NCBI RefSeq assembly: GCF_017220215.1
Contig: NZ_CP071129.1
Location: forward strand, 558,001-622,000
Length of the DNA: 64,000 nt
Direction of reading: 5' to 3'
DNA from: Caballeronia sp. M1242
GTDB taxonomy: Bacteria; Pseudomonadota; Gammaproteobacteria; Burkholderiales; Burkholderiaceae
The position numbers were made by a program, and so were the translations under genes. The notes under the pieces are model-generated. The model had not been told where the DNA came from. It worked only from the letters and a program-made list of their open reading frames with translations, and ran no database searches. Of this stretch, positions 39,167 to 48,770 are shown piece by piece (within the stretch, counting starts at the first letter, position 1; every line of letters begins with the position of its first letter).

Positions 39167-40117
39167 ATGGATATTTTCATCCAGCAGATCCTCAACGGTC
39201 TGGTGCTTGGCAGCGTCTACGCCATCATCGCGTTGGGTTACACGATGGTGTACGGCATTCTCGGCATCATCAACTTCGCGCACGGCGACGTGCTGATGGT
39301 GGGCGCAATGGTGGCGCTTTCAGCCATCGGCGTCATGCAGAACCACTTTCCCTCGATGCCCGGCCCGATCATGCTGACGATCGCGCTTATCGTCGCGGCG
39401 ATCGTCTGCGCGATCGTCGGCTACACCATCGAACGCGTCGCCTACCGGCCGCTGCGCAAGGCGCCGCGTCTCGCGCCGCTCATCACCGCAATCGGCGTGT
39501 CGATCTTGCTGCAAACGGTCGCCATGATGATCTGGGGCCGCAACCCGCTCGCGTTCCCGCAGCTGCTGCCGACCGACCCGATCAACGTCATCACCGCGAC
39601 GGAAACGCGTCCCGGCGCGGTCATCTCGATGACGGAAATCGTGATCATCGTGGTGGCGTTCCTCGTGATGGGCGGCCTCCTGCTGCTCGTGCACAAGACC
39701 AAGCTCGGCCGCGCGATGCGCGCGATCGCGGAAAACCCCGGCGTCGCATCGCTGATGGGCGTGAACCCGAACTTCGTGATCTCGGCGACCTTCATGATCG
39801 GCTCGGCGCTTGCTGCGCTCGCCGGCGTGATGATCGCGTCCGAATACGGCAACGCGCACTTCTACATGGGCTTCATTCCCGGCCTGAAGGCGTTTACCGC
39901 GGCGGTGCTGGGCGGCATCGGCAACCTGGGCGGCGCGATGGTCGGCGGCGTGCTTCTCGGCCTCATCGAGCAGTTGGGCGCCGGTTACATCGGCAATCTG
40001 ACGGGCGGCGTCTTCGGCAGCAACTATCAGGACGTGTTCGCCTTCGTCGTGCTGATCATCGTGCTCGTGTTCCGTCCGTCGGGTCTGCTCGGCGAACGTG
40101 TCGCGGACCGCGCTTAA
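39167..40117 (+). CDS. livH: Branched-chain amino acid ABC transporter permease LivH
   Basis: 316 residues, about eight membrane segments. Family landmarks are QQILNGLVLGSVYAIIALGY, MVYGILGIINFAHGD, RKAPRLAPLITAIGVSILLQ, and ENPGVASLMGVN in the cytoplasmic coupling loop. ATG has AAGGAGC about 7 bases upstream. One of the two permeases for Leu/Ile/Val uptake. Confidence 0.96.
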   Translation: MDIFIQQILNGLVLGSVYAIIALGYTMVYGILGIINFAHGDVLMVGAMVALSAIGVMQNHFPSMPGPIMLTIALIVAAIVCAIVGYTIERVAYRPLRKAPRLAPLITAIGVSILLQTVAMMIWGRNPLAFPQLLPTDPINVITATETRPGAVISMTEIVIIVVAFLVMGGLLLLVHKTKLGRAMRAIAENPGVASLMGVNPNFVISATFMIGSALAALAGVMIASEYGNAHFYMGFIPGLKAFTAAVLGGIGNLGGAMVGGVLLGLIEQLGAGYIGNLTGGVFGSNYQDVFAFVVLIIVLVFRPSGLLGERVADRA

Positions 40118-40141
40118 AGACCGTGTGAGGAGCTCTACAAA

Positions 40142-41311
40142 ATGACTTCGATTCAACCGATTGAGCCGTCCACGACGCTCATCCCCGAGAAGAACACGGG
40201 CAAGACGCTCGTCGTCGGCATCATCGTCGCCGCGTTCGTGATCGCCGCGCCGATGGTGATCGGCGCAGCCGGCGGCAACTACTGGGTCCGCGTGCTCGAC
40301 TTCGCGATGCTCTACGTGATGCTCGCGCTCGGCCTCAACGTCGTGGTCGGCTTCGCCGGCCTGCTCGACCTGGGCTACATCGCGTTCTATGCAGTCGGCG
40401 CGTACGTCGCGGCGCTCCTGTCTTCGCCGCAGCTTACCTCGCAGTTCGAATGGATCGCGCATCTCGCGCCGGGCGGGCTGCATGTGCCGTTCCTTCTGAT
40501 CGTGCCGGTCGCGATGGCGCTCGCCGCCACCTTCGGCGTGCTGCTCGGCGCACCGACGCTGCGTCTGCGTGGCGACTACCTCGCTATCGTGACGCTCGGC
40601 TTCGGTGAAATCGTGCGGATCTTCATGAACAACCTCGACCGTCCGGTGAACATCACGAACGGTCCGAAGGGCATCACGGGCATCGATCCGGTGACGGTGG
40701 CGGGCTTCAATCTGTCGCAGACGCACGAGCTGTTCGGCATGAAGTTCCCGTCGGTGTACATGTACTACTACCTGTTCGTGCTCGGCGCGCTCATCGTGAT
40801 CTGGGTCTGTACGCGCCTGCAACACTCGCGTATCGGCCGCGCATGGGCCGCGATCCGCGAAGACGAAATCGCCGCGAAGGCCATGGGCATCAACACGCGT
40901 AACGTGAAGCTGCTCGCATTCGCGATGGGCGCATCGTTCGGCGGCCTGTCGGGCGCGATGTTTGGCGCCTTCCAGGGCTTCGTGTCGCCGGAATCGTTCA
41001 CGTTCTGGGAATCGATCGTCGTGCTGGCGTGCGTGGTGCTCGGCGGCATGGGCCACATTCCGGGCGTGATTCTCGGCGCGGTGCTGCTCGCCGTGTTCCC
41101 CGAATTCCTGCGCTCGACGATGGGCCCGCTGCAAAACGCCGTCTTCGGCCATCAGATCGTGGATACCGAAGTCATCCGCCAGTTGCTGTACGGTCTGGCG
41201 ATGGTGCTGATCATGCTGTATCGCTCGGAAGGCCTGTGGCCCGCCGCGAAACACGAAGACAAGATCGCGAAGATCGCGAAGCGCAACGGCAAGAAGCCGG
41301 TGCGCGCCTAA
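40142..41311 (+). CDS. livM: Branched-chain amino acid ABC transporter permease LivM
   Basis: 389 residues, eight to ten membrane segments: LDFAMLYVMLALGLNVVVG, FAGLLDLGYIAFYAVGAY, LRLRGDYLAIVTLGFGEIVR, and coupling loop RIGRAWAAIREDEIAAKAMG. Charged Lys-rich C-terminus. Begins 24 bases after livH with a GAGGAGCT ribosome site. Confidence 0.96.
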   Translation: MTSIQPIEPSTTLIPEKNTGKTLVVGIIVAAFVIAAPMVIGAAGGNYWVRVLDFAMLYVMLALGLNVVVGFAGLLDLGYIAFYAVGAYVAALLSSPQLTSQFEWIAHLAPGGLHVPFLLIVPVAMALAATFGVLLGAPTLRLRGDYLAIVTLGFGEIVRIFMNNLDRPVNITNGPKGITGIDPVTVAGFNLSQTHELFGMKFPSVYMYYYLFVLGALIVIWVCTRLQHSRIGRAWAAIREDEIAAKAMGINTRNVKLLAFAMGASFGGLSGAMFGAFQGFVSPESFTFWESIVVLACVVLGGMGHIPGVILGAVLLAVFPEFLRSTMGPLQNAVFGHQIVDTEVIRQLLYGLAMVLIMLYRSEGLWPAAKHEDKIAKIAKRNGKKPVRA

Positions 41312-41326
41312 GCGGGGGAATCAAAA

Positions 41327-42103
41327 ATGAGCGACAAACGTACTCGATTGTCCGTGAAGGGCGTGAACAAGCGTTTCGGCGGCTTGCAGGCGCTGTCGGA
41401 AGTGGGCCTCGAAATCAAGGAAGGCGAAATCTACGGCCTGATCGGCCCGAACGGCGCGGGCAAGACGACGTTCTTCAACGTCATCACGGGCCTCTATACG
41501 CCTGATTCCGGCGAATTCAAGCTCGACGGCGAAGCCTACACGCCGACCGCCGTGTATCAGGTGGCGAAGGCGGGCATCGCGCGCACGTTCCAGAACATTC
41601 GCCTCTTCGGCGGCATGACCGCGCTGGAGAACGTGATGGTCGGCCGCCATGTGCGCACGAAGCATGGCCTGATCGGCGCGGTGTTCCAGACGCCCGCCGA
41701 ACGTCGTGAAGAGAAGGAAATCAAGGAGCGCGCGCTGGAACTGCTGGAGTACGTCGGCGTGCTGCAATACGCGGACTACACGTCGCGCAATCTGTCGTAT
41801 GGCCACCAGCGTCGTCTGGAGATCGCGCGTGCTTTGGCGACCGATCCGAAGCTGCTCGCGCTCGACGAGCCCGCAGCCGGCATGAACGCGACGGAGAAGG
41901 TCGAACTCACGCGCCTACTCGACAAGATTCGCGCGGACGGCAAGACGATTCTGTTGATCGAACACGACGTGAAACTCGTGATGGGATTGTGCAACCGCAT
42001 GACGGTGCTCGATTACGGCAAGGTGATCGCCGAGGGTCTGCCGCAGGACGTGCAGAAGGACCCGAAGGTGATCGAAGCATATCTGGGTGCGGGGGTGCAC
42101 TAA
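41327..42103 (+). CDS. livG: Branched-chain amino acid ABC transporter ATPase LivG
   Basis: 258 residues. Walker A GPNGAGKTT at residues 40-48, Q-loop FQNIRLFGGMTALEN, signature-equivalent LSYGHQRRLEIARAL, Walker B LLALDEPAAGMN, and switch His in LIEHDVKLVM. The insertion between Walker A and signature (KHGLIGAVFQTPAERREE) is typical for LivG and absent in LivF. It ends immediately before the livF start. Confidence 0.96.
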   Translation: MSDKRTRLSVKGVNKRFGGLQALSEVGLEIKEGEIYGLIGPNGAGKTTFFNVITGLYTPDSGEFKLDGEAYTPTAVYQVAKAGIARTFQNIRLFGGMTALENVMVGRHVRTKHGLIGAVFQTPAERREEKEIKERALELLEYVGVLQYADYTSRNLSYGHQRRLEIARALATDPKLLALDEPAAGMNATEKVELTRLLDKIRADGKTILLIEHDVKLVMGLCNRMTVLDYGKVIAEGLPQDVQKDPKVIEAYLGAGVH

Positions 42104-42826
42104 ATGGCGACCACAAGCGCAATGTTGAAGGTCAAGGGTCTGCAGGTGAACTACGGCGGCATCCAGGCGGTGAAGGGTGTCGATCTGGAAGTCGGGCAGG
42201 GCGAACTGGTCACGCTGATCGGCGCGAACGGCGCGGGCAAGACCACGACGATGAAGGCCATCACGGGCCTGAAGCCGTTCTCGGGCGGCGATATCGAGTA
42301 CATGGGCCAGTCGATCAAGGGCGTGCCAACGCACGAGCTGTTGAAGCGCGGCCTCGCGATGGTGCCGGAAGGCCGCGGCATTTTCGCGCGCATGTCGATT
42401 CTCGAGAACATGCAGATGGGCGCGTATCTGCGCAACGATTCTGATGGCATTCAGAAGGACACCGAACGGATGTTCGGCTTCTTTCCGCGCCTGAAGGAGC
42501 GGGCGTCGCAGTATGCGGGTACGCTGTCCGGCGGCGAGCAGCAGATGCTGGCGATGGCGCGGGCGTTGTTGTCGCGTCCGAAGCTGCTGTTGCTCGATGA
42601 GCCTTCGATGGGACTTTCGCCGATTATGGTCGAGAAGATCTTCGAAGTCGTTCGGGAGATTTCTAGCGAAGGGCTGACGGTGCTGCTCGTCGAGCAGAAC
42701 GCGCGGCTGGCGCTTCAGGCCGCTAATCGCGGGTATGTGATGGATTCGGGTACCGTCACCATGTCCGGCGATGCTAAGGTCATGCTCGATGATCCTAAGG
42801 TTCGGGCGGCTTATTTGGGCGAGTGA
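42104..42826 (+). CDS. livF: Branched-chain amino acid ABC transporter ATPase LivF
   Basis: 240 residues. Walker A GANGAGKTT at residues 40-48, AMVPEGRGIFARMSILEN, signature LSGGEQQMLAMARAL, Walker B LLLLDEPSMGLSP, LVEQNARLAL. ATG directly follows the livG stop, completing livK-H-M-G-F. Downstream is a large repeat region rather than a simple terminator. Confidence 0.96.
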   Translation: MATTSAMLKVKGLQVNYGGIQAVKGVDLEVGQGELVTLIGANGAGKTTTMKAITGLKPFSGGDIEYMGQSIKGVPTHELLKRGLAMVPEGRGIFARMSILENMQMGAYLRNDSDGIQKDTERMFGFFPRLKERASQYAGTLSGGEQQMLAMARALLSRPKLLLLDEPSMGLSPIMVEKIFEVVREISSEGLTVLLVEQNARLALQAANRGYVMDSGTVTMSGDAKVMLDDPKVRAAYLGE

Positions 42827-42901
42827 GGGTCTTTTTCTTTCCTCGCGGGGCGGGGGTTTTGTTTGCTCCCGCTCTCTTCGGTCTTCTTGCTTGTTCGTAG
42901 A

Positions 42902-43481
42902 ACTTGTATTCGTATCGGTCTATTAGCGTTGCCCCTCCCCGGGGCGGGGGTCACTTTCTTTGCTGCTGCAAAGAAAGTAACCAAAGAAAGCAGCTTTTTG
43001 GCCCGCAGCAATAACAGCGTGGGCACTCCGCAGAAGAACCGTGGCACTCAGCTAATCGGCAGCCCTGAATCAACTTCCGCGCCCGCTGAGCGCCACGTCC
43101 TCCGAGCCCCTTGGCTCGTCAACACCACACCCCCCGTTTTATGCTCCGCCTGCGATCCAGGCTTAGTTGACGACCGCGCAAACGCTGTTCGGAATACTAA
43201 CGTTATGCGGACGCGCATTCGCGCGGACAAGCGCGCGTACCTATGCAAACGTTCGGTGTTAACGAGCCAAGGGGCTCGGAGGACGTGGTGCTTAGTGGGC
43301 GTGGAAGGTGATTCAGGGTTGATTTAAACTGAGTGCCAATGCTTTTCTGCGAAGTGATCACGCTCTTGATGCTGCGGGCCAGAAAAAAGCTGCTTTCTTT
43401 GGTTACTTTCTTTGCAGCAGCAAAGAAAGTGACCCCCGCCCCGGGGAGGGGCAACGCTAATAGACCGACACGAATACAAGT
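42902..43481. repeat. Large inverted repeat (arms about 225 bases, centre about 130)
   Basis: The left arm (42902-43126) and right arm (43256-43481) are reverse complements. The outer 110 bases match almost perfectly (one substitution and one 3-base indel seen by eye); the inner halves match less closely, though the ends beside the centre again agree (gagccccttggctcgt). Each arm contains its own smaller palindrome: actttctttgc / gcaaagaaagt (42953-42978 and 43405-43430) and a cccc-ggggcgggg stem. The whole could fold as one long hairpin or cruciform. Confidence 0.9.
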
Positions 43482-43620
43482 TTCACGAAGAAAGCAGCGG
43501 GCACCCCCGCCCCGGGGAGGGGCAAAGCAAATAGACCGAGACGAAAACAAGTTCCACGAAGAAAGCAGCCAGCAACCCCGCCCCGGGAAGGGGCACGCTG
43601 ATAGACGGAAACGGGAGAAC
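43432..43620. repeat. Direct repeats of about 71 bases, 2.5 copies
   Basis: Units begin accccc-gccccgggg at 43432, 43503 and 43575 (intervals 71 and 72). Each unit carries a G/C hairpin (ccccgccccggggagggg), then a tagaccga-acgaa-acaagtt-cacgaagaaagcag segment. The third is cut short ahead of the acetyltransferase stop. The first unit also forms the outer end of the right inverted-repeat arm. Confidence 0.85.
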
Positions 43621-43632
43621 GAAGAGACAAAA

Positions 43633-44055
43633 CTAAAGCCGCTTCCCGAGACTGACAACCTCATCAACGCGATACCCAAGCCGCTCATAAAAGGGCAAGA
43701 GATCCCGCCGAGCAGAAAGAATCTGCAAATTAACCTTAGGACATCCAGCACGAGAAAGCGCCGCTTCCGCATGAAGCATCAAAGCGCGCCCATACCCGCG
43801 CCCCCGCATGGCAGGCGAAACGGCGAGCGAATAAATCCACCCGCGATGCCCGTCATACCCGCACATCACAGTGCCGACGACATCCCCGTCGAGCGCTCCG
43901 ACAAAGAACAACTCCGGCTGCGTGCGCAGCTTATTAGCAATCGACAACGCCGGATCGCGCTGCGGCCGCGATGCATCCGCGTACTCCGGAAACACATCGC
44001 GCCACAGAGCGATCACGGCATCGCGATCGCTCGCATCGAACGTGCGGATGATCAC
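43633..44055 (-). CDS. GNAT-family N-acetyltransferase
   Basis: 140 residues. GNAT fold with [37 protein letters not shown] (acetyl-CoA loop R/Q-x-x-G-x-G/A) and [19 protein letters not shown]. It resembles the YpeA group. The substrate is unknown. The start overlaps the aminotransferase stop by four bases, so it is translated from the same message as the argD-like gene. Confidence 0.9.
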   Translation of the reverse strand: MIIRTFDASDRDAVIALWRDVFPEYADASRPQRDPALSIANKLRTQPELFFVGALDGDVVGTVMCGYDGHRGWIYSLAVSPAMRGRGYGRALMLHAEAALSRAGCPKVNLQILSARRDLLPFYERLGYRVDEVVSLGKRL

Positions 44056-45236
44056 AGCGAATCGAGCACCGAGCGCAGCATCGACATCATCTGATCGATC
44101 TCGTCCTTGGTGACATTGAGCGCGGGCATGAAGCGCAGCAGATTCGGCCGTGCCGCGTTCAGCAAGAGTCCATCAGGCTGCATCAGCCGAGCCTTCTCGA
44201 CGATCTGCGGCCCCTGATCGCGATCCAGCAGCAACGCGCGCAACAGACCTTCGCCGCGCTCGCCGTTGAAACCGCGTTCGTCCGATAGCTTCAGCAATTC
44301 CGAACGCAAATACTCGCCGCGCTCGCGCACGCCTTCGAGAAAGCCCGGTGCCGTCAGTTGCGAAATCACCGAATAGCCCACCGCCGTCATCAGCGGATTG
44401 CCGTTGTACGTGCCGCCCTGATCGCCCGCTTCGAAGCACGCCACATCCGCCGTGGACAGCAGCGCCGCGAGCGGCACGCCGCCGCCGATGCCCTTGCCGA
44501 GCGTCATGATGTCCGGCTCGATGCCCGACAGCTCGTACGCGAACAATGTCCCCGCGCGACCGCAGCCGCTTTGCACTTCATCGACGATCAACAGGATGTT
44601 GTGCCGCTTCGTCAGCGCGCGCAACTCATGCATGAACTCGCGCGTCGCGGGAATCACGCCGCCTTCGCCCTGAATCGGCTCCAGCATCACGGCCACGGTC
44701 TTCTCGTTGATGAGCTTCTCGACCGATGCGATATCGTTCAAATCCGCCTTCGGAAAGCCCGGCACCTGCGGCGCGTAGATCGTGTCCCAGCCCGCCTTGC
44801 CGCTCGCAGACATGGTCGCGAGCGTTCGCCCGTGGAAGCTGTGGTCGAACGTGATGATCTCGTACGCGCCGTTGCGGAACTTGCGGCCCCACTTGCGCGC
44901 GAGCTTGATCGCGCCTTCGTTCGCTTCCGCGCCGCTGTTGGCAAAGAACACCTTGTCGAAGCAACTGTGCTTTGTGAGCAGCGCGGCGAGCTTCGCCATC
45001 GGCTCGTTATAGAACGCGGGCGACGGATTGATCAGCGTGCGCGCCTGCTTCTCGAGCGCCTCGATCACGCCGTCGTTGCAGTGACCGAGCGAATTCACGG
45101 CCCAGCCCTGGATGAAGTCGAGATAGCGTTTGCCGGTGTTGTCGTAAAGCCAGGAGCCCTTGCCGTGCGTGAACACGATCTCGGGGCGGTTCGTGATGTA
45201 CATCAGCGAATCGACGGGGTACTCATTGAAATTCAT
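44052..45236 (-). CDS. argD: Acetylornithine aminotransferase-like class III PLP enzyme
   Basis: 394 residues. Class III aminotransferase with [48 protein letters not shown] (PLP Asp) and [17 protein letters not shown] (PLP Lys). Length and motifs fit acetylornithine / succinylornithine transaminase (ArgD), which makes N-acetylornithine in arginine synthesis; close paralogues act in arginine catabolism. The start is set at [14 protein letters not shown], the common N-terminus. It is cotranscribed with a GNAT gene. Confidence 0.88.
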   Translation of the reverse strand: MNFNEYPVDSLMYITNRPEIVFTHGKGSWLYDNTGKRYLDFIQGWAVNSLGHCNDGVIEALEKQARTLINPSPAFYNEPMAKLAALLTKHSCFDKVFFANSGAEANEGAIKLARKWGRKFRNGAYEIITFDHSFHGRTLATMSASGKAGWDTIYAPQVPGFPKADLNDIASVEKLINEKTVAVMLEPIQGEGGVIPATREFMHELRALTKRHNILLIVDEVQSGCGRAGTLFAYELSGIEPDIMTLGKGIGGGVPLAALLSTADVACFEAGDQGGTYNGNPLMTAVGYSVISQLTAPGFLEGVRERGEYLRSELLKLSDERGFNGERGEGLLRALLLDRDQGPQIVEKARLMQPDGLLLNAARPNLLRFMPALNVTKDEIDQMMSMLRSVLDSL

Positions 45237-45280
45237 GACAGCAGGCTCCGGGCGTGGACTCAGGTGAAAAAAACGGCGCG

Positions 45281-45313
45281 CAAAAAACAAAAGCCACGGT
45301 GTTTCCGTGGCTT
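45281..45313 (-). terminator. Terminator downstream of the iron-sulfur reductase gene
   Basis: Stem aagccacgg (45291-45299) / ccgtggctt (45305-45313), followed on the minus strand by ttgttttttg. It lies about 200 bases beyond the reductase stop and 45 bases before the argD start. Confidence 0.8.
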
Positions 45314-45515
45314 CATTCTCTGCGCTTCAGACTAACCGAACATGTGCGCGAATGCATGACGAGCCAGCGGCATCCCTAGGGAAGCGGCGAGCGGCGGCGT
45401 CGGACGATGGTTGCGATTCGGTTCATTCGCGAAGGATACGTGATGACGTTCGTGCATGTAAACCGCCGGCGTCGATTTGTTGCGCGCCGGCGGCATGCGT
45501 GAACCGCGCAGGCCG

Positions 45516-46547
45516 TCAGACCGGATGCGCGAGGTCCGCTGCGCTCGTGAACGAATCCGCGTAGAACTCGTCCTCCGGCAAGCGGTGATGCTGCGTGAAA
45601 TCGCGCTGCGCCGATTCCACCATCACGGGCGCGCCGCACGCATAGACCTGATACGCGCTCAAGTCTGGCAGATCTTCGATGACAGCGCGATGAACGAAGC
45701 CCGTGCGGCCGGTCCAGCCGTCATGCGGATCGGGTTCGGACAGCACCGGCACGAACTTGAAGTTCGGCACTTCTTTCGCCCATTGCTCGGCGAGGTCCAT
45801 CATGTACAGGTCTTTCTTTCGGCGTCCGCCCCAATAGAGCGTCATCGGGCGGTTCAGGTTTTTGAAGACCGCATGTTCGATGATCGCCTTGATCGGCGCG
45901 AAGCCCGTGCCCGATGCGAGCAGCACGATCGGCTTGTCCGATTCGTCGCGCAGGAAGAACGTCCCGAGCGGACCTTCGAAACGCAGGATGTCGCGCTCTT
46001 TCATCGCGCCGAACACGTGGTCCGTGAACGTGCCGCCCGGCATGTGGCGAATGTGCAGTTCGAGCGGGCCTTCGTGGTGCGGCGGGCTCGCCATCGAATA
46101 GCTGCGGCGCTTGCCGTCCTTCAGAATGAATTCGATGTACTGCCCCGCGAGATATTGCAGGCGCTCGTTAGCGGGCAGTTGCAGCTTCATTTCGATGACG
46201 TCGTCGGCCTTGCGCTGAAGCGCGTTCACGCGGCACGGCAGCTTCTTCACCTGCACGTCGCCGACGCCCGCGACTTCGCGCACGTCGATCGTGAGATCGC
46301 TCTGCGCGGTCGCGCAGCAGAAGAGCGCCATGCCGCGCGTTTTTTCGTCGTTGGAGAGCGCGGACGACGAATGCGGCGCCTGCTCGACTTCGCCTTCGAC
46401 GACCGCGCCCTTGCAGGAACCGCACGCGCCGTTCTTGCAGCCGTAAGGCAAGCCGATGCCCTGGCGCAGCGCCGCGGTCAGCACCGGCTCGTCGGGTTCC
46501 ACCTGAAACTGCCGGCCGCTTTGCCGGAGCGTTACGTTGAATGCCAT
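45516..46547 (-). CDS. 2Fe-2S ferredoxin/flavin reductase (CDP-6-deoxy-delta-3,4-glucoseen reductase-like)
   Basis: 343 residues. The N-terminal plant-type ferredoxin domain has CKNGACGSCKG and a later Cys in ALFCCATAQ (four 2Fe-2S ligands). Then comes a ferredoxin-NADP reductase module: FAD site RRSYSMASPP, NAD site LASGTGFAPIKAI and C-terminal YACGAPVMVESAQRDF. It passes electrons from NAD(P)H through FAD to the cluster and then to a partner. In Burkholderiaceae such proteins are usually annotated as CDP-6-deoxy-glucoseen reductase (AscD-like) without pathway evidence, and none is seen here. The start is at MAFNVTLRQSG. It is divergent from the epimerase-like gene. Confidence 0.9.
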   Translation of the reverse strand: MAFNVTLRQSGRQFQVEPDEPVLTAALRQGIGLPYGCKNGACGSCKGAVVEGEVEQAPHSSSALSNDEKTRGMALFCCATAQSDLTIDVREVAGVGDVQVKKLPCRVNALQRKADDVIEMKLQLPANERLQYLAGQYIEFILKDGKRRSYSMASPPHHEGPLELHIRHMPGGTFTDHVFGAMKERDILRFEGPLGTFFLRDESDKPIVLLASGTGFAPIKAIIEHAVFKNLNRPMTLYWGGRRKKDLYMMDLAEQWAKEVPNFKFVPVLSEPDPHDGWTGRTGFVHRAVIEDLPDLSAYQVYACGAPVMVESAQRDFTQHHRLPEDEFYADSFTSAADLAHPV

Positions 46548-46619
46548 AGATCGATTTCTTGCGATGTGTGAATGTGTCTTACGATGACGCCGGAACGCGT
46601 CACGCAAGCGGCGGATACA

Positions 46620-47657
46620 ATGCTTCGCATGATCGCCACTCGAACCTTGCGCCGCCCGCGCGTGCTGATCGTCGGATGCGGCGATGTCGGGCTGCGCGTG
46701 CTGCCGCTCTTGCGTTCGCGCGCCGCGTCGCCGCGCGTGATCGCCCTCACGCATCATCCGGAACGCGCCGCTGAACTCCGCGCAGCGGGCGCCTCGCCGA
46801 TCGCCGGCGACCTGGATGCGAAGCGCAGCCTTCGCAGGCTCGCGGGCATCGCGCCGCATGTGCTGCATCTTGCGCCGCCTCAGCGCGAAGGCGACACCGA
46901 CCGCCGCACGCGTGCGTTGCTCGCGGCCTTGCGCGCGCCGCGCCGTTCGGTTGCGCGTGGCGCTCAGGCCGCCGTTGCCCGGCATCGTACCTGGCGCGCA
47001 TCGACTTTCATTGTACCCGACGCCCCTTTTGGAGCCACATCGAGAGCCACATCGCGCGTTGTGCCTGTGCGCTTCGTGTATGCGAGCACGACGGGCGTCT
47101 ACGGCGACTGCGGCGGCGCGCTGATCGACGAAACGCGGCCCGCGCGGCCGGACAACGAGCGCGCACGGCGGCGCGTGTCGGCCGAAGAGCAGTTGCGCCA
47201 CGTGGGCGCGCGAAGCGGCTGGCGCGTTTCCATCGTGCGGATTCCCGGCATTTACGCGGAGAATCGCCTGCCGCTTGCGCGCATCGAACGGGCGATGCCC
47301 GCGCTCATCGAACGCGACGACGTCTACACGAATCACATTCACGCCGACGATCTCGCCGCGATTCTCATGCGCGCGCTCGGGCGCGGGCGGGCGCAGCGCG
47401 TCGTGAACGCGTCGGACGACACGGATTTGCGCATGGCCGACTATTTCGATCGCGTCGCCGACGCGTACGGTTTGCCGCGCGTGCCGCGCATCACGCGCGA
47501 GGAGGCGGAAACGCGTCTGGAACCGCTCACGCTCTCGTTCATGCGCGAGTCGCGCCGTCTGTGCAACGCACGCATGAAGCACGAGTTAGGCTACGCGCTG
47601 CGTCATCCGACCGTGGACGACTTCTTGCGCTCGCGCGTCGGCACGACGCGGCGCTAG
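46620..47657 (+). CDS. NAD(P)-dependent epimerase/dehydratase-like protein
   Basis: About 345 residues. Extended SDR fold: RRPRVLIVGCGDVGLRVL (GxxGxxG-type loop), RFVYASTTGVYGDCGG, RIPGIYAENRLPL and NHIHADDLAAILMRAL. The YGDCGG segment replaces the usual YxxxK, so catalytic competence is unclear. It resembles the YeeZ/atypical SDR group, of unknown function. Several in-frame starts exist (46572, 46620, 46629); none has a strong ribosome site. It overlaps the stop of the next, convergent small gene by four bases. Confidence 0.8.
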   Translation: MLRMIATRTLRRPRVLIVGCGDVGLRVLPLLRSRAASPRVIALTHHPERAAELRAAGASPIAGDLDAKRSLRRLAGIAPHVLHLAPPQREGDTDRRTRALLAALRAPRRSVARGAQAAVARHRTWRASTFIVPDAPFGATSRATSRVVPVRFVYASTTGVYGDCGGALIDETRPARPDNERARRRVSAEEQLRHVGARSGWRVSIVRIPGIYAENRLPLARIERAMPALIERDDVYTNHIHADDLAAILMRALGRGRAQRVVNASDDTDLRMADYFDRVADAYGLPRVPRITREEAETRLEPLTLSFMRESRRLCNARMKHELGYALRHPTVDDFLRSRVGTTRR

Positions 47658-47830
47658 ATCAGCGCGGGAATCGTTTCGAGCAGGACGAAGCACATCAGCG
47701 CGCCGATCAATGCGCCGATGAGGTTCGGCGAGTAGCGGTGACGCACGTGCATGACAACACCCAATACCCCGATCACGACCGCGCTCAACGCCACGAACGC
47801 GATCAGCGCGACGCTCATGTGGGAAGCCAT
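47654..47830 (-). CDS. Small two-segment membrane protein
   Basis: 58 residues from ATG at 47830, with a strong GGAGGG ribosome site 5 bases upstream. Two hydrophobic segments (MSVALIAFVALSAVVIGVLG and NLIGALIGALMCFVLLETIP) are separated by HVRHRYSP. No family is recognised. Its stop overlaps that of the convergent epimerase-like gene. Ribosome site and membrane pattern support it as a real gene of unknown function. Confidence 0.68.
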   Translation of the reverse strand: MASHMSVALIAFVALSAVVIGVLGVVMHVRHRYSPNLIGALIGALMCFVLLETIPALI

Positions 47831-47959
47831 GATGCCCTCCTGCTTTCTTCTAGTGATTTTGAATCCGTAAGACGAGTATAAGAGCGCCGCGCGCGGAAGG
47901 CATGCTGCGGCGCAGCGGCGAGGCATCGGGGCTTGTACCGATTGGCGTGAAGATTGATC

Positions 47960-48770
47960 GCTGCGGGGCGCGCAGGGCACCGAGGTGTTGTCGCCGGGCC
48001 GGCGCCGTTCGCCTTCCGCGAGAGACGCCGAGAATGCAAAGCCGCCCGCGCGGTCCGATGCAGCTTTTGTTGCTGCGGGGCGGAGCGGGGCGCGTCAGCG
48101 CTGGGCGCAGTGCAGCCAGTTCGCTGTCGCCGCCCCAGCGCCATGCGGGTTGCGCGAGAGACGCCGGCAGCGCAATACCGCCCACGCGCTCCCCGATACA
48201 AATTTCTATTTGCTGCGGGCGGCGGGCATCGCCTTAGTCTTGCGCGCGGTGCTGCGAGATCCTCGTCACGGAGCCATTGCCATTCGCCTCTGCGAGAGAT
48301 GCTGGCAGCGCATAGCCGCCCACGCGCTACCGATACAGTTTCTATCTGCTGCGGCCGGCGGGCATCGCCTTAGCGCTGGGCGCGCATTGCAGCGAGATTC
48401 TCGTCACCGAGCCATTGCCATTCTCCCTCGGCGACAGATGCCGGCAGCGCAGACCCGCCCACGCGGTCCGCGTGCAGCTTCTATTGCTGCGGCGCGCGCA
48501 ATGCTGCGAGATCGTCGTCACCGAGCCATTGCCATTCGCCTTTCGCGAGAGACGCCGGCAGTGCATAGCTGCCCACGCGTTCCCGATACAGTTCTATCTG
48601 CTGCGGCCGGCGGGCATTGCCTTCGCGCTGGGCGCGCAGTTCACCGAGAGCCCGCCAGCGAGCCAGCGCCTTGCGCGTTCCGCGAGAGAGACGCCGGCAG
48701 CGCATAGCCGCCCACGCGCTCCGGGTGCAGCTACTATCGCTGCGGCGCAGCGCCTCAGCCCTGCGCGCGC
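47960..48770 (-). repeat. Degenerate tandem array copied from the 3' end of the adjacent pseudouridine synthase gene
   Basis: Six imperfect copies of a unit of about 138 bases. Anchored on the agagacgccg word, they start at 48021, 48158, 48295, 48434, 48548 and 48687, and the seventh (48829) is inside the downstream end of the pseudouridine synthase gene. Intervals are 137, 137, 139, 114, 139 and 142. Read on the minus strand, several copies still encode the gene's C-terminus, e.g. VGSYALPASLAKGEWQWLG and GGIALPASLAQPAWRWGG, against VGGFALPASLAEGEWQWLG in the gene. The copies are contiguous, without unique spacers, so not CRISPR. Confidence 0.88.

Larger units (their letters stand above)
42827..43632. 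other. Gene-free repeat block between livF and the acetyltransferase
   Basis: About 800 bases between two convergent genes with no real coding sequence. It holds a large inverted repeat (42902-43481) and direct repeats (43432-43620). Several frames through it give low-complexity translations such as FFAAAKKVTKESS and APGRGNANR. They arise from the repeat on both strands and have no ribosome sites, so I do not call them genes. Confidence 0.8.

Noticed and set aside
42811..43772. Several short frames giving FFAAAKKVTKESS and APGRGNANR-type proteins
   Set aside because: They occur on both strands because of the inverted repeat, lack ribosome sites and have low complexity. Treated as repeat, not genes.
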